The notes below the pieces were generated by a model, which saw only the letters and a list, made by a program, of their open reading frames with translations, made no database searches and was not told the origin of the DNA. From contig JAEOUB010000231.1 of the NCBI GenBank assembly GCA_016839545.1, positions 1-5,817 of the forward strand: a stretch of DNA of 5,817 nt, written 5' to 3'. Numbering within the stretch: the stretch's first letter is position 1; every line of letters starts with the position of its first letter. This stretch comes from Candidatus Kariarchaeota archaeon. GTDB taxonomy: Archaea > Asgardarchaeota > Heimdallarchaeia > Heimdallarchaeales > Kariarchaeaceae. Position numbers and translations under genes: made by a program. This document shows positions 4,242-5,817 of the stretch, one piece after another.

Positions 4242-5817
4242 ATGGAAGATGGAGAGATTCTTGAAGAACCTCGACGTGTACGTGACGACGAGGTAAAGCG
4301 TATACCATGGAGAAAATTCCTGAGACAGCAGACTCGCAAGATTTTTGGGTTCATTTTCTTACTTATTCTCTTGTTCATCATAATAGATTTGTCAGTCAAT
4401 ATCACCCCCGATTCCTCTGTGGTTAATCCTGATGGAGTTATCACTCTGTCCACCTCTGATCACCTACTCCTGACTCTTGTATCCTCAGTCCTCTTCGTCA
4501 TTGTTCTTCTGGTGTTTACCAAGGTTGTACTTGTAGATCACAAAGAGGAATTTGGTATTAATTCATGGAAACAGGGTCGTGTCTTCATTACTGTGGTGAT
4601 GACTACCAGTTTCATCTCCCTGGTCTATATTCTTCTTGATATCTCACTTATCAACATCTATCTCATGACCCTGCCAACCATAGTAGCTTGGAATGTACAG
4701 TTTCTGATACCATCTCTGGATGCAATTCTGCCTGATACTATCGATCGATTGTCGTACGGCACTATTCGAGGGTATTATTTCGTTCTTCTACTGGGTTTTA
4801 TGTTTCTCATACCGCTTACAATGTTTGTTAGTATTTTCACACGTTTTGGAAGGAAAACCATCCAGAAACAAACAGAGAAGGAGAGAAAATTACCCGCTGG
4901 AAAGTTGGTATTTGGTTTGATCACAAGCGGTGTCTTCACAGCCATTTGCTTCTATGGGTACAATAATGTACTTGATGAGATCCTGTCAGCAGTCCTTCTC
5001 TTCATATCTCTTGGCTTTGCAGCTTCCACAGCGGTATTTGCATTCCTCTTTCTGATCAATGCTATCCGGTTCACTGTGTTTCTGACATATTCAAATTTTC
5101 TTCTTGTCTTTCCGTTCATATTCATATTTTATCTCCTCCCTGCTGGACTCTGGGGACTCTGGGATATTGTAGTAGTGGTCACCTCAGGTGGTATTGAGAA
5201 TACCATCTATGCCATTCTTCCACAAGCTAACCCTGCAATTGACCCACTTACGGCCTCAGCTCTAGATAATAGAGAATTTGTTCAGTTCTATCTGCAGACG
5301 GTCACTCTCAATCTGACATCTATCATTCGGATCATCCAGCTGGATTTTATCATCGTTGTGGGACTCAGTGCCCTGGTAATTGGGTTTGCTGAGGGTTTCT
5401 CAATTCTCTCCATCATTCGTGGTATCACCCGAGGTGTCTCTATTGCAAAGACAGGTAAAGTCGAATCTCAATCAGCTCCAAAAATTGTGGTCATAACATC
5501 CCGCCTTTTCTATCTGGGTGCATGGCTCTCATTTCTCTGGGATAATCTTGTAGTGCTGGGTCAAGCTTTGGTTGCAAGCCTCAATCTTGATATTGATTTC
5601 TTCGAATTACCACAGTTTCTCAATATTGTCATAGATTTTTCCTTTAATCTTGGAGAACTCAGCAGTGCCCTTCTTGTTTTAACAATTCTGGCAGTACCAT
5701 TCTATTTCATTCTGACCAGTTCCTTCAAATTTCTCTCGGTATCACTTGTATTGGAAAAAGTGAGAGACGACAAGCAAATCTACTATCTCTTGATTAGTTC
5801 TGCCTATATTCTCATCG
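4242..5817 (+). CDS. Large polytopic membrane protein of unknown function, 3' end outside window
   Basis: The frame is open from ATG 4242 to the end of the window, giving 525 residues with no stop. I do not recognise the family. The N-terminus (residues 1-33) is charged and cytoplasmic, rich in Glu, Asp and Arg. Hydrophobic segments then fall near residues 34-50, 75-98, 113-140, 178-200, 221-241, 245-275, 284-313, 368-393, 421-447 and 474-497, with another starting near 514: ten or eleven helices so far. A charged loop at 201-220 (RFGRKTIQKQTEKERK) and one around 400-415 are probably cytoplasmic; a polar loop at 314-345 contains several Pro and Asn residues. No ATP-binding, transporter or kinase signature is visible. 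No ATG, GTG or TTG lies in frame between the upstream stop at 4146 and ATG 4242, so the start is firm. A transporter or a membrane sensor is possible, but neither is supported by a motif. Confidence 0.85.
   Translation, partial: MEDGEILEEPRRVRDDEVKRIPWRKFLRQQTRKIFGFIFLLILLFIIIDLSVNITPDSSVVNPDGVITLSTSDHLLLTLVSSVLFVIVLLVFTKVVLVDHKEEFGINSWKQGRVFITVVMTTSFISLVYILLDISLINIYLMTLPTIVAWNVQFLIPSLDAILPDTIDRLSYGTIRGYYFVLLLGFMFLIPLTMFVSIFTRFGRKTIQKQTEKERKLPAGKLVFGLITSGVFTAICFYGYNNVLDEILSAVLLFISLGFAASTAVFAFLFLINAIRFTVFLTYSNFLLVFPFIFIFYLLPAGLWGLWDIVVVVTSGGIENTIYAILPQANPAIDPLTASALDNREFVQFYLQTVTLNLTSIIRIIQLDFIIVVGLSALVIGFAEGFSILSIIRGITRGVSIAKTGKVESQSAPKIVVITSRLFYLGAWLSFLWDNLVVLGQALVASLNLDIDFFELPQFLNIVIDFSFNLGELSSALLVLTILAVPFYFILTSSFKFLSVSLVLEKVRDDKQIYYLLISSAYILI

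Noticed and set aside
4169..4453. Minus-strand frame of 94 codons opposite the start of the large membrane protein
   Set aside because: The composition is rich in Arg and Ser with no domain pattern, and the plus-strand frame has clear membrane helices here and stays open to the window end.

Overview
The window looks archaeal. TATA-like boxes sit about 25-29 bases before several start codons, giving leaderless or nearly leaderless transcripts. Starts lack clear Shine-Dalgarno sequences, two genes begin with GTG, and the first (partial) protein ends in a PGF-type C-terminal sorting/anchor signal of the kind used by archaeal surface proteins. A tryptophan 2,3-dioxygenase and a type 1 copper protein point to an oxygen-using or microaerobic lineage. 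Heimdallarchaeia (Asgard), which are reported to carry kynurenine-pathway genes, or an aerobic marine euryarchaeal group would both fit. The lineage is an inference; no marker gene is present.

Layout. Bases 1-166 hold the 3' end of a cupredoxin with a membrane/sorting tail. Bases 167-234 are a short promoter region with a TATA-like box and an inverted repeat. Bases 235-1332 (+) encode tryptophan 2,3-dioxygenase. Converging on it from the minus strand is a two-gene unit: a PIG-L/LmbE-type zinc amidohydrolase (3182-2484), then, after 30 bases, an aromatic-type PLP aminotransferase (2453-1329). The dioxygenase and aminotransferase share one CTAG as both stop codons. A 254-base intergenic region (3183-3436) follows, with divergent promoters and a small hairpin with a T-run. 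Next come a 101-residue two-helix membrane protein (+, 3437-3742) and a stand-alone response-regulator receiver (-, 4118-3711), whose 3' ends overlap by 32 bases. A divergent promoter region (4119-4241) leads into a large polytopic membrane protein (+, from 4242) that runs off the end of the window.

How the genes may work together. The dioxygenase makes N-formylkynurenine, and an aromatic aminotransferase could convert kynurenine to kynurenic acid. The missing step, deformylation, is normally done by a kynurenine formamidase. Here the only hydrolase between them is a PIG-L family zinc amidohydrolase, a fold that cleaves small N-acyl groups. The main hypothesis from this window is that these three genes form a compact tryptophan-to-kynurenate branch with a non-canonical deformylase. 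The right half (small membrane protein, single-domain receiver, large orphan membrane protein) has no function assignable from sequence alone.
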